A stretch of DNA of 64,000 nt from Variovorax paradoxus. Lineage in GTDB: Bacteria > Pseudomonadota > Gammaproteobacteria > Burkholderiales > Burkholderiaceae_C. Below, piece after piece: positions 36,831 through 45,240 of the stretch. Below the pieces are notes generated by a model. The model saw only the letters and a list, made by a program, of their open reading frames with translations, was not told the DNA's origin and did no database searches. The position numbers and the translations under genes were made by a program. Where the stretch lies: NCBI RefSeq assembly GCF_030811855.1, contig NZ_JAUSRN010000008.1, positions 1-64,000 on the forward strand. Direction: 5' to 3'. The stretch's first letter is position 1. Every line of letters starts with the position of its first letter.

Positions 36831-36854
36831 AAGGGGCGCAAGCCCCTTTTTCTT
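36831..36854 (+). terminator. Rho-independent terminator of the efflux operon
   Basis: AAGGGGC-GCAA-GCCCCTT with a GNRA-like loop, followed by TTTCTTT, six bases after the stop codon of the outer-membrane channel gene. The stem and T-run are convincing and separate the efflux operon from cobQ. Confidence 0.88.
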
Positions 36855-36903
36855 TGCCGCTTCCGCTTCGGAAACGGCATGCGGCGGCAACGACAATAGC
36901 CGC

Positions 36904-38343
36904 ATGACAACCCGATGCGTGATGGTTCTGGGCACGACCAGTGGCGCCGGCAAGAGCTGGCTGGTCACGGCGCTGTGCCGCTGGTATGCGCGGCAGGGCC
37001 TCAAGGTGGCGCCTTTCAAGGCGCAGAACATGAGCAACAACGCCCGCGTGGTGGATGGCGGCGAGATCGGCAGCGCGCAGTATTTCCAGGCGCTGGCCGC
37101 GCGTGCCGTGCCCGACGTGCGCATGAACCCGCTGCTGCTCAAGCCCGAGCGCGACACTCACAGCCAGGTGGTGCTCATGGGGCAGGTGAGCGCCGAACTG
37201 ACGGCCATGCCTTGGCGCGGGCGCAGCGAGCGCGTCTGGCCGCAAATCGCAGAGGCATTCGATTCGCTGCGCGCCGAGAACGACGTGGTGGTGATCGAGG
37301 GGGCGGGCTCGCCGGCCGAGATCAACCTGATGGCGAGCGACATCGTCAACCTGCGCGTGGCCCGCCATGCGGGTGCCCGCTGCCTGCTGGTGACAGACAT
37401 CGACCGCGGCGGCGCCTTCGCGCATCTCTACGGCACCTGGGCATTGATGCCCGAGAGTGATCGCGCATTGCTGCGCGGCTTCGTGCTCAACAAGTTTCGC
37501 GGCGATGCCTCGCTGCTGGCCCCGGCCCCGCAGCAGCTGCAGGCGCTGACCGGTATCGCCACCGTTGCGACGCTGCCGATGTGGTGGCAGCACGGCTTGC
37601 CCGAGGAAGACGGCGTGTTCGACGATCGAAGCCGTGCGAGCGGCGCCGTCACGCGCACGGTGGCCGTCGTGGCGTACCCGCGCATCAGCAATCTCGACGA
37701 GTTCCAGCCGCTCAAGAACGTGCCCGGCGTGCGCCTGGTCTGGGCGCGCACGCCGGCGGACGTGGCCGGCGCGGACTGGATCGTGCTGCCAGGCTCCAAG
37801 CACACCAGCGGCGATCTCGCGTGGCTGCGCGCGCAGGGGCTGGACCGCGCCATCGCCGCGCACGCGGCGGCCGGTGGCGCCGTGCTGGGCGTCTGCGGTG
37901 GCTTGCAGATGCTGGGCGAGGCGCTGGTCGACCCGCACGGCATCGACGGCAACGCGCCCGGCCTCGGCCTGCTGCCGCTGGTGACCGTGTTCGAGCCCGA
38001 GAAGACCGTGCGCCACCGGTCCGCTGTCTTCGGCGAGTTGAGTGGCACATGGGCTTCGCTTTCGAACGTGCCGGTGGCCGGCTACGAGATTCACCATGGC
38101 CACACCGCGACCCACCCGCAGATGGCGCAAGACGGCCATGCCGTGATGCCCGAGGGGCTGGCCTGGCAGAACGCGCGCGGCAATGTGCTGGGCCTTTACC
38201 TGCACGGCCTGTTCGAGGATGCGGCCGCGCTGCACGCGCTCTTCGGCGCGGCGACACCCACGCTCGATGCCACCTTCGACGGTTTGGCCGATTTCATAGA
38301 CACCCACTTCGAGCCCGGCGTATTGCAGGGCCTGATCGCATGA
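36904..38343 (+). CDS. cobQ: Cobyric acid synthase
   Basis: A 479-residue amidotransferase that amidates side chains b, d, e and g of adenosylcobyrinic acid a,c-diamide. The N-terminal ATP-binding domain starts CVMVLGTTSGAGKSWLVTALCRW and AQNMSNNA; the class I glutaminase domain (about 250-440) has the nucleophile cysteine in GVCGGLQMLGEAL and a histidine in YLHGLFED. First gene of the second cobalamin block; no riboswitch is seen in the 49-nt gap after the efflux terminator. The stop overlaps cobT (ATGA). Confidence 0.95.
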   Translation: MTTRCVMVLGTTSGAGKSWLVTALCRWYARQGLKVAPFKAQNMSNNARVVDGGEIGSAQYFQALAARAVPDVRMNPLLLKPERDTHSQVVLMGQVSAELTAMPWRGRSERVWPQIAEAFDSLRAENDVVVIEGAGSPAEINLMASDIVNLRVARHAGARCLLVTDIDRGGAFAHLYGTWALMPESDRALLRGFVLNKFRGDASLLAPAPQQLQALTGIATVATLPMWWQHGLPEEDGVFDDRSRASGAVTRTVAVVAYPRISNLDEFQPLKNVPGVRLVWARTPADVAGADWIVLPGSKHTSGDLAWLRAQGLDRAIAAHAAAGGAVLGVCGGLQMLGEALVDPHGIDGNAPGLGLLPLVTVFEPEKTVRHRSAVFGELSGTWASLSNVPVAGYEIHHGHTATHPQMAQDGHAVMPEGLAWQNARGNVLGLYLHGLFEDAAALHALFGAATPTLDATFDGLADFIDTHFEPGVLQGLIA

Positions 38344-39389
38344 CCGACAACAACCCCACCATCCCTTCCATCGCCGACATTCACGACGACGTCCTTGCGG
38401 CGCGTCTGCAAAGCGCGATCGACAACAAGACCAAGCCGCTCGGCGCGCTGGGCCGGCTCGAGAGCCTGGCCTTGCGGCTCGGCCTGATCCTTGGCAGCGA
38501 AACGCCGGCGCTCGAAGCGCCGCAGATGCTGGTCTGCGCGGGCGACCACGGGCTGGTGGCGCGCGGTGTCTCGGCATTTCCGAGCGACGTGACCTGGCAG
38601 ATGGTCGAGAACTTCCTGGCCGGCGGCGCGGCCGTGAGCGTGCTGGCGCGCCAGCATGGGCTGGCGCTGACGGTGGTCGACTGCGGCGTGCGGCGCGACT
38701 TCCAGGCGCGCCCGGGCCTGGTGTCGCGGCGGATAGCCGCCGGTACGGCCGATGCATCGGCGGGCCCTGCAATGTCGGCGGCGCAATGCGCCGAGGCCGT
38801 CGCCAACGGCCGCGACGTGGTGCACCTGCTGCCCGGCAACGCCTTGCTGCTGGGCGAGATGGGCATCGGCAACAGCTCGGCGGCGGCGATGCTGCTCGCG
38901 CGGCTGGCGGGGCTCGATATCGATGCCTGCACCGGCTCCGGCACCGGGCTCGACGCCGCGGGACTCGCGCGCAAGCGCACGGTGCTGCGCGAAGTGCTGG
39001 CGCTGCATGCATCGGCGGTTTCGCCGTTGGATGCACTGGCTGCATTCGGCGGCTTCGAAATCGCCACCCTGGTCGGCGCGGTGCTGCAGGCGGCGCAGGA
39101 GCGCCGGGTGATCGTGGTCGACGGCTTCATCGCGAGTGCCGCGGTGCTGGTCGCACAGGCACTGCAGCCGCATGTGGTGCAGCGCTGCGTGGCGGCGCAC
39201 AGCTCGGCGGAACCCGGGCATGCGCTGTTGCTGAAGCACCTCGGGCTGGAGCCCTTGCTGAGCCTGGACCTGCGCCTGGGCGAAGGCTCGGGCGGGGCGC
39301 TGGCCTGGCCGCTGCTCGAATCGGCCTGCCGCATCCTGCGCGAAATGGCGAGCTTCGAGGCGGCGGGCGTGTCGCGCAAGGACGCCTGA
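38340..39389 (+). CDS. cobT: Nicotinate-nucleotide-dimethylbenzimidazole phosphoribosyltransferase
   Basis: A 349-residue enzyme that transfers phosphoribose from nicotinate mononucleotide to DMB, making alpha-ribazole phosphate. Signatures: NKTKPLGALGRLE, CAGDHGLVARGVSAFPSDVTWQMV, GEMGIGNSSAAAML and LDLRLGEGSGGALAWPL, the last containing the catalytic glutamate. The start overlaps the cobQ stop by four bases. It uses the DMB made by BluB of the first block. Confidence 0.95.
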   Translation: MTDNNPTIPSIADIHDDVLAARLQSAIDNKTKPLGALGRLESLALRLGLILGSETPALEAPQMLVCAGDHGLVARGVSAFPSDVTWQMVENFLAGGAAVSVLARQHGLALTVVDCGVRRDFQARPGLVSRRIAAGTADASAGPAMSAAQCAEAVANGRDVVHLLPGNALLLGEMGIGNSSAAAMLLARLAGLDIDACTGSGTGLDAAGLARKRTVLREVLALHASAVSPLDALAAFGGFEIATLVGAVLQAAQERRVIVVDGFIASAAVLVAQALQPHVVQRCVAAHSSAEPGHALLLKHLGLEPLLSLDLRLGEGSGGALAWPLLESACRILREMASFEAAGVSRKDA

Positions 39390-39394
39390 ACTCG

Positions 39395-40189
39395 ATGAAC
39401 GGTGTTCGCCACTATCTGCTGGCCCTGCAATTCTTCACGCGCGTGCCGGTCACCGGCCGGCTTGCCGGATGGGTCGGGTTCAGTCCGAAGATGCTGCGTG
39501 CAAGCGCGGCGCATTTTCCCGGCGTCGGCTGGCTGGTGGGGGGCGTTGGCGCGGCCGTTTTCGTGCTCGCATTGCAGGGCTTGCCGGGCATGGCCGGTGC
39601 ACTGGCCGCCGCGCTGCTGAGCATGGCCGCGACGGTGCTGCTCACCGGTGCATTTCATGAAGACGGGCTCGCCGACGTGGCCGACGGGCTGGGCGGAGCA
39701 TCCGACCGGAGCCGCGCGCTCGAGATCATGAAGGATTCGCGCATCGGTGCCTTCGGCGCCATTGCGCTGGTGCTGGCACTCGGGCTCAAGGCCGCGCTGC
39801 TCGCGTCGATGGCGGGGCAGGGCGCGCTGGCGCTGGCAGCTGCCATCGCCAGCGCGCATGTGCTTTCGCGGCTGGCGCCGCTGTTCCTGATTCGCTGGTT
39901 GCCCTACGTGGGAGATGCCGGCGCGAGCAAGGCCAAGCCGCTGGCCGATGCAATCGGCGGTGGTGCCTTGCTGGTCGGCGTACTCTGGTCGATGCCTGCC
40001 GCCGGGCTGGTGCTGCTGACGCAAGGCCCTGCGAGAACGCTCGCCACGGCAGTGGCATGCGCTCTTGCGGCGCTGGTCATGGCGCGCATGTTCCGGCGCC
40101 GGCTGCAGGGGTTCACCGGCGACGGGCTCGGTGCGACGCAGCAGGTGTGCGAGCTTGCCATCTATCTTGCGCTGGCTTGGCAGGCATGA
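39395..40189 (+). CDS. cobS: Adenosylcobinamide-GDP ribazoletransferase (cobalamin synthase)
   Basis: A 264-residue inner-membrane enzyme that joins AdoCbi-GDP and alpha-ribazole (phosphate), the last assembly step. ALQFFTRVPV near the N-terminus, FHEDGLADVADGLGG (metal-binding acidic motif) and MKDSRIGAFGAIALVLAL are the family hallmarks; about six spans are seen. It is 5 nt behind cobT, and its stop overlaps cobC (ATGA). Confidence 0.94.
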   Translation: MNGVRHYLLALQFFTRVPVTGRLAGWVGFSPKMLRASAAHFPGVGWLVGGVGAAVFVLALQGLPGMAGALAAALLSMAATVLLTGAFHEDGLADVADGLGGASDRSRALEIMKDSRIGAFGAIALVLALGLKAALLASMAGQGALALAAAIASAHVLSRLAPLFLIRWLPYVGDAGASKAKPLADAIGGGALLVGVLWSMPAAGLVLLTQGPARTLATAVACALAALVMARMFRRRLQGFTGDGLGATQQVCELAIYLALAWQA

Positions 40190-40737
40190 AGCTGTGGCTG
40201 GTGCGCCATGCGCAGACCGACGCCGCGCCGGGGCTCTGCTACGGTGCGACGGATGTGGGCGTGCCGGCCGAGGCGACGCTGGCGGTTGCAAACGCGGTGG
40301 TGGCCCGCCTGCCGGCGGGCGCCGCGCTGGCCCATTCGCCCTTGCGGCGTTGTGCCGAACTGGCACTGGCCATCGGCACGCTGCGCCCCGATCTCGTGGT
40401 GCGGGCCGACGCGCGCCTGGCCGAGATGGATTTCGGCGCCTGGGAAGGCCGGCCCTGGTCGTCGATCGCTCGCACCGAGTTCGACGCGTGGACCTGCAAT
40501 TTCGCCGAGGGGCTTCCAGGCGGCCACGGCGAAAGCACGGCCGGCTTTCTGCAACGCACGGGCGCTGCCTTCGACGATTGGCGCGTGTCGGGGCAAGACG
40601 CGGTGTGGGTCACGCATGCGGGCGTGATGCGCGCAGTGCAACTGCTGCACCGTGGCGTGCGGCGCGTCGACAACGCCACGCAATGGCCGTCGGAGCCCAT
40701 TGACTACGGGGCGTGCCAGCTGATCGAATGCGGCTGA
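40186..40737 (+). CDS. cobC: Alpha-ribazole phosphatase (histidine phosphatase family)
   Basis: A 183-residue phosphoglycerate-mutase-fold phosphatase with the catalytic LVRHAQT (His8) and a second histidine in VWVTHAGVMRA. In this operon it should remove the phosphate from alpha-ribazole phosphate or adenosylcobalamin phosphate. The start overlaps the cobS stop. The name CobC is the Salmonella usage and differs from the PLP decarboxylase of the first block. Confidence 0.88.
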   Translation: MKLWLVRHAQTDAAPGLCYGATDVGVPAEATLAVANAVVARLPAGAALAHSPLRRCAELALAIGTLRPDLVVRADARLAEMDFGAWEGRPWSSIARTEFDAWTCNFAEGLPGGHGESTAGFLQRTGAAFDDWRVSGQDAVWVTHAGVMRAVQLLHRGVRRVDNATQWPSEPIDYGACQLIECG

Positions 40738-40773
40738 TGGAAAGCGACAAGGCGGCCTGCCGCCGTCACCGCG

Positions 40774-41659
40774 ATGCCGAACCCCTCCACGAACGAACGC
40801 CTGTACGTACGCCTCGACGGCGACCCCTTGCACGGGCCGGAGGCCGACATGCCTGCGGGCACGTTGTGCGCCTTTCCGGTTGCAGCGCCGCTGCGGGCCC
40901 ATGTCGCACACATTCTTCTCTACAGGGAAGCGCTGCCCGAAGGCCATGAGGTTGTCGAGCGCGTGCTGCCCGACGGGGCGGTGCGCCTGGTCTTCAATCT
41001 GGGCGATGCGCCGTCGGCGGGCGAAAGCGCCGGGCAACCTGTCGAGGCCCTGGGTGCTTCCGCAGCTCCGGTCCTGGTGCGCCTCCGCCGGAAGATGGAA
41101 GGACTGTCGGTAACCCTGCGCCCCGGTGCGGCCGCGGCCCTGCTGGGAATGCCGGCCAGCGAGATCGCCGGCACCGCTGTGCACCTGGACGAACTGTGGC
41201 ACGGCCGTGGTGCTGAACTGCTGGAGCGCATGGCTGGGCAGCCGGACGACGCCTCGCGCGTGTCGGTGCTCTGCGCCGCACTGCAGCGGCAACTGGCCGA
41301 TGGCGATGCCACCGTTCACCCGGCCGCGATGCGTGCGGCGCAACTCATCGTGGCGTCGGGGGGGGCGGCGTCCGCTGCGCGAGGTGGCGGCGGCCGTCGG
41401 ACTCGGCGAGCGGCGGCTGCAGCAGGTCTTTCGGCAGCAGGTGGGGTTGTCGCCCCGTGCCTGGGGCCGGCTCGCGCGATTGCATGCCTGCGTGCGCGCC
41501 TTGCGCCTGCAGCGCGCGCCCGCCTGGGCAAGCCTTGCGCTGGACGGTGGTTTCTATGACCAATCGCACCTGGTCAATGAGTTCCAGGCGCTCTGCGGCC
41601 TCACGCCGACGGAGTTTCTGGGCCGCGCGATTTCGGGTTCTTCCAAGACGGCGGGTTGA
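40774..41659 (+). pseudogene. AraC-family regulator interrupted by a one-base frameshift in a G8 run
   Basis: From 40774 an N-terminal sensor-like domain (DUF6597 type: ILLYREALPEGHEVVERVLPDGAVRLVF...) is read in one frame up to QLIVASGG. The C-terminal AraC HTH region (RPLREVAAAVGLGERRLQQVF... and DGGFYDQSHLVNEFQALCGLTPTEF) continues in the next frame to the stop at 41659. The switch falls exactly at eight G residues (41358-41365); seven would restore one protein of about 294 residues. It could be a sequencing error, a real mutation, or a slippage-prone switch. The downstream SDR gene is a plausible target. Confidence 0.8.
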
Positions 41660-41708
41660 AGCGGCCTTACCGTCGTCGTTTCGAACCCGGAACGAAAGGA
41701 GAAAACTG

Positions 41709-42611
41709 ATGCATGCAGAAAGAGAAAGCAATGACCGGCCGTTGAAAGGCCGTGTGGCCGTGGTGACCGGAGCGAGCCGCGGCGCCGGCCGCGGCATCGC
41801 GGTAGAACTGGGCGCCGCGGGCGCCACCGTGTATGTCACCGGGCGGAGCACGCGGGAGCAGCCGGCGACCACCTATGGCCAGTTGCTCGCCCTCTCGGAG
41901 CTCGAAGTCCTGCCGGGCAGCATCGACGAAACGGCCGACGAAGTCACCCGCCTCGGCGGACGCGGCATGGCAATGCGTTGCGACCACACGCAGGAAGACC
42001 AGGTGAAGCAGCTCTTTGCACAGGTGCAGCGCGAGCAAGGCCGTATTGATCTGCTCGTCAACAACGCCTGGGGCGGCCACGAGACTTTCACCGGCGTGTT
42101 CGAGGCTCCGTTCTGGGAGCATCCGCTTTCCAACTGGGATTCGATGTTCGACCGTGGCGTGCGCAACCACCTGCTGGCCAGCCGGTGCGCCGCGCCGATC
42201 ATGGTGGCGCAGCAGGGTGGGCTCATCGTGACCACCACCTTCTGGGACCGCGGCAACTACCTGCGCGGAAATTTGTTCTACGACCTCGCCAAGTCCGCCA
42301 TGACGCGGCTGGCCTTCGGCATGGCGCAGGAGCTGCGTCCGCATGGCGTCGCTTCGCTGGCCGTGTCTCCGGGCTGGATGCGAACCGAGTTCGTGCTGGC
42401 CGGCCACAAGACCGACGAGGCGCACTGGCACGAGCGCCCCGCGCTGGCGCGAACCGAATCGCCGCGCTATCTCGGCCGCGCAGTCGCTGCGCTGGCGGGC
42501 GATTCGCGGGTGCTGGAGAAGAGCGGCGGCGTGCATCGCGTGGCCGACCTCGCGCGCGAGTACGGCTTTACCGACATCGACGGCCGGCAGGTCGAGGCGT
42601 TCGAGATGTAG
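41709..42611 (+). CDS. Short-chain dehydrogenase/reductase family oxidoreductase
   Basis: A 300-residue classical SDR with the Rossmann motif TGASRGAGRG near the N-terminus, NNAWGG in place of the usual NNAG, and FYDLAKSAMTRL with the catalytic Tyr-x-x-x-Lys. Preceded by AAAGGAG; 49 nt downstream of the frameshifted AraC regulator. Similar proteins are annotated as DHRS1-like SDRs. The substrate is not predictable. Confidence 0.88.
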   Translation: MHAERESNDRPLKGRVAVVTGASRGAGRGIAVELGAAGATVYVTGRSTREQPATTYGQLLALSELEVLPGSIDETADEVTRLGGRGMAMRCDHTQEDQVKQLFAQVQREQGRIDLLVNNAWGGHETFTGVFEAPFWEHPLSNWDSMFDRGVRNHLLASRCAAPIMVAQQGGLIVTTTFWDRGNYLRGNLFYDLAKSAMTRLAFGMAQELRPHGVASLAVSPGWMRTEFVLAGHKTDEAHWHERPALARTESPRYLGRAVAALAGDSRVLEKSGGVHRVADLAREYGFTDIDGRQVEAFEM

Positions 42612-42629
42612 CCGGAGAGCCGGCGAGGT

Positions 42630-43277
42630 TCAGGCCGACTTGGGCCGCGGCGTCTTCGGCTTGTAGTCGCAGTAGGGCGCCACTGCGCATTCCCAGCACT
42701 TCGGCGTGCGCGCCACGCAGATGTAGCGCCCATGCAGGATGAGCCAGTGGTGCGCATGCAGGCGAAACTCGAAAGGCACCCGCTTCTCGAGCTTGAGTTC
42801 CACTTCGAGCGGCGTCTTGCCCGGCGCGAGTCCGGTGCGGTTGCCGACGCGGAAGATGTGCGTGTCGACCGCGATGGTGGCCTCGCCGAACGCCACGTTG
42901 AGCACCACGTTGGCGGTCTTGCGGCCGACCCCCGGCAGCGCCTCCAGTTCGGCGCGCGTGCGCGGCACTTCGCCGCCGTGCAGTTCCACCAGCATGCGGC
43001 AGGTTTCGATCAGGTGCTTGGCCTTGCTGCGATAGAGCCCGATGGTCTTGATGTATTCCTCCAGGCCTTCCACCCCCAGCCGGAGGATCGCCTGCGGTGT
43101 GTTCGCCACCGGAAAAAGCTTGCGCGTGGCCTTGTTCACGCCCACGTCGGTGGCCTGCGCCGAGAGCAGCACGGCGGCCAGCAGCTCGAAGGGCGTGGCG
43201 TATTCGAGCTCGGTTTCAGGGGTGGGATTGGCCGCCTGCAGGGTGGCGAAGAAGAGGGGAATGTTGTCTTTTTTCAT
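42630..43277 (-). CDS. nth: Endonuclease III
   Basis: A 215-residue DNA glycosylase/AP lyase that removes oxidised pyrimidines. The helix-hairpin-helix LPGVGRKTANVVLNVAFG has the catalytic lysine, VDTHIFRV the catalytic aspartate, and the C-terminal C-x6-C-x2-C-x5-C (CVARTPKCWECAVAPYC) ligates a [4Fe-4S] cluster. Length and motifs match E. coli Nth. Transcribed divergently from the aminotransferase gene. Confidence 0.96.
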   Translation of the reverse strand: MKKDNIPLFFATLQAANPTPETELEYATPFELLAAVLLSAQATDVGVNKATRKLFPVANTPQAILRLGVEGLEEYIKTIGLYRSKAKHLIETCRMLVELHGGEVPRTRAELEALPGVGRKTANVVLNVAFGEATIAVDTHIFRVGNRTGLAPGKTPLEVELKLEKRVPFEFRLHAHHWLILHGRYICVARTPKCWECAVAPYCDYKPKTPRPKSA

Positions 43278-43418
43278 GGGGTCGAGGAAACGCGGCGCTC
43301 GTCAGCCATGCCAAGCACGGCGGCGATAGACGCAATATATCGTTGAAAGGCGATAGCCTTACGCAGCTTTATTGCCCGCGGCTTTCGCGACAATGGCGTC
43401 CAGAAAGTGAGACCTCCC

Positions 43419-44606
43419 ATGCAATTCGCTTCCCGCCTCGACAACGTCGAAACCTCCGCCATCCGCGAACTCTTCAAGCTCCTGGGCAAGCCCGGCATCA
43501 TCAGCTTTGCGGGCGGCTTCCCCGACAGCGCCATGTTCGACGTCGAGGGCCTGAAGGAGGCGAGCAACAAGGCACTGACCGAAGAACCCGGCGGCGCGCT
43601 GCAATACGGCGCCACCGAAGGCTACGAGCCGCTGCGCACGCAGCTTTCTGCCTTCATGAAGACCAAGGGCGTCGACGTGGACCCTAGCGGCCTGATCGTC
43701 ACCACCGGCAGCCAGCAGGCGCTCGACCTGCTGGGCAAGACCATGATTTCGCCCGGCGACAAGGTGATCGTCGAAGGCCCGACCTTCCTGGCGACCATCC
43801 AGTGCTTTCGCCTGTATGGCGCGCAGCTCATCAGCGCGCCCATCGACGCCAACGGCGTGAAGACCGACGAGCTCGAAAAACTCATTGCCGAGCACAAGCC
43901 CAAGTTCGTCTACCTGATTCCCACCTTCGGCAACCCGAGCGGCGCCATGCTGAGCCTGGAACGCCGCAAGAAGGTGCTCGAGCTGGCCGTCAAGTACCAG
44001 ACGCTGATCGTCGAAGACGACCCGTACGGCGATCTCTTCTTCGGCGAAGCACCGCCGCCTTCGATCCTGGCGCTCAGCAAGGACGTTCCGGGCAGCCGCG
44101 AGCTGCTGGCGCACTGCGGCAGCCTGAGCAAGGTGCTGAGCCCGGGTCTGCGCATCGGCTGGATGATTGCGCCCGCCGAGTTGCTGGCCAAGGCCACGAT
44201 GTGCAAGCAGTTCAGCGATGCGCACACCAGCACCTTTGCCCAGGCCACCGCCGCGCAATACCTCAAGAGCGGCCGCATGCCCGCCACGCTCGCGCATGTG
44301 CGCGAGGTGTACGGCCAGCGGGCGCAGGCCATGGGCGCGGCGCTGAAGCGCGAACTGGGCGATGCGGTGAGCTTCACGCAGCCGCAGGGCGGCTTGTTCT
44401 TCTGGGCCCGGCTTACGGGGGCCAACGGCAAGCTGGCCGATGCGAGCGAACTGGCGAAGCGCGCCATCGAGCAACTCGTGGCTTTCGTGCCCGGGGCGCC
44501 GTTCTATGCGGAAAAGCCCGATATGGCGACGCTGCGGTTGAGCTTTGCGACGGCCGACGTGGCAAAGATCGAAGAAGGCGTGAAGCGCCTCGGCCAGGCC
44601 CTGTAG
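43419..44606 (+). CDS. PLP-dependent aminotransferase (class I, LysN/AADAT-like)
   Basis: A 395-residue fold-type I aminotransferase. Features: ISFAGGFPDSAMFDVEGL, the cofactor-loop TTGSQQALDLLGK, IPTFGNPSGAMLS, VEDDPYGDLFF and the PLP lysine in CGSLSKVLSPGLRIGW. It belongs to the group with 2-aminoadipate/multisubstrate aminotransferases and MocR C-terminal domains, but has no DNA-binding domain. ATG 43419 is preferred over a GTG at 43407. The amino-acid substrate cannot be assigned. Confidence 0.88.
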   Translation: MQFASRLDNVETSAIRELFKLLGKPGIISFAGGFPDSAMFDVEGLKEASNKALTEEPGGALQYGATEGYEPLRTQLSAFMKTKGVDVDPSGLIVTTGSQQALDLLGKTMISPGDKVIVEGPTFLATIQCFRLYGAQLISAPIDANGVKTDELEKLIAEHKPKFVYLIPTFGNPSGAMLSLERRKKVLELAVKYQTLIVEDDPYGDLFFGEAPPPSILALSKDVPGSRELLAHCGSLSKVLSPGLRIGWMIAPAELLAKATMCKQFSDAHTSTFAQATAAQYLKSGRMPATLAHVREVYGQRAQAMGAALKRELGDAVSFTQPQGGLFFWARLTGANGKLADASELAKRAIEQLVAFVPGAPFYAEKPDMATLRLSFATADVAKIEEGVKRLGQAL

Positions 44607-44610
44607 ATCG

Positions 44611-44838
44611 TCAGGGCGAGCGATGCAGGCGGGGCGCCGCCAGCAGCGCGAGGTTGTCCGCAATGGCCGCATCCACGTTGGGATAGCGGCCTTTCATTTT
44701 CGATAGCGTCATGATGGTCTGAAGCGCCTTCAGGTCTTTGACCGAGGGCGCAACCTTGATCTGCGCGATGGCCGCCGATGCATTGCCACCGTTGACCAAT
44801 GCCATTACCTTGCTTGCCCAGTCGTTTGCGCGCGCCAT
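44611..44838 (-). CDS. Small hypothetical protein, 75 residues
   Basis: No family recognised. A largely helical, soluble, mixed-charge protein (MARANDWASKVMALVNGGNA..., then repeated Val/Lys/Leu turns) without a signal or membrane span. ATG 44838 is preferred to an in-frame ATG 69 nt upstream that lies close to the divergent gene. It converges on the aminotransferase gene with a 4-nt gap. Good codon-frame character compared with overlapping frames supports a real gene; function unknown. Confidence 0.5.
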   Translation of the reverse strand: MARANDWASKVMALVNGGNASAAIAQIKVAPSVKDLKALQTIMTLSKMKGRYPNVDAAIADNLALLAAPRLHRSP

Positions 44839-44909
44839 GTCTTCACCTGCTTTCAATTGAACCGCCGACTGTACACAGGACGGCCAGGCGGCATTGGTTA
44901 CCATCACCC

Positions 44910-45233
44910 ATGAGAAAAACCTTTCAGCTTCAGGTCGAGGGCAAGCACCCCGACCGTCTCCTCGAAGCCATCAAGCACGAGATCCGCAAGTACATCAAGC
45001 GCGAGCGGCGCCGCGTCCTGCCCGAAGGCAGCGACTTCTGGGACTTCGACTGCAAGTTCGGCACCTCGGCGGAAACCGCCGAAACCGTGCACCTGTCGGC
45101 CATCACGGGCCTGATCGACGGCGTCGTCAAGGACGCCGGCAAGCAGTTCTATGTCGAGATCCTGGCCAAGCCCGGCAAGCGCACACCGCGTCCGGCCGGG
45201 GAGCGGGCGGAAGAACCGCCCGAAGAAATCTAG
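44910..45233 (+). CDS. Conserved small protein (DUF6172-like)
   Basis: A 107-residue protein beginning MRKTFQLQVEGKHPDRLLEA and continuing with a very basic KHEIRKYIKRERRR stretch, DFWDFDCKFG, and a Pro/Glu-rich tail. I recognise it as the DUF6172 type found in Burkholderiales and other proteobacteria; no function is known. The basic N-terminal half and absence of a membrane span suggest a cytoplasmic nucleic-acid- or nucleotide-associated protein, but this is only a guess. It ends 7 nt before the convergent Ldh-family gene. Confidence 0.65.
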   Translation: MRKTFQLQVEGKHPDRLLEAIKHEIRKYIKRERRRVLPEGSDFWDFDCKFGTSAETAETVHLSAITGLIDGVVKDAGKQFYVEILAKPGKRTPRPAGERAEEPPEEI

Positions 45234-45240
45234 CCTCTTC

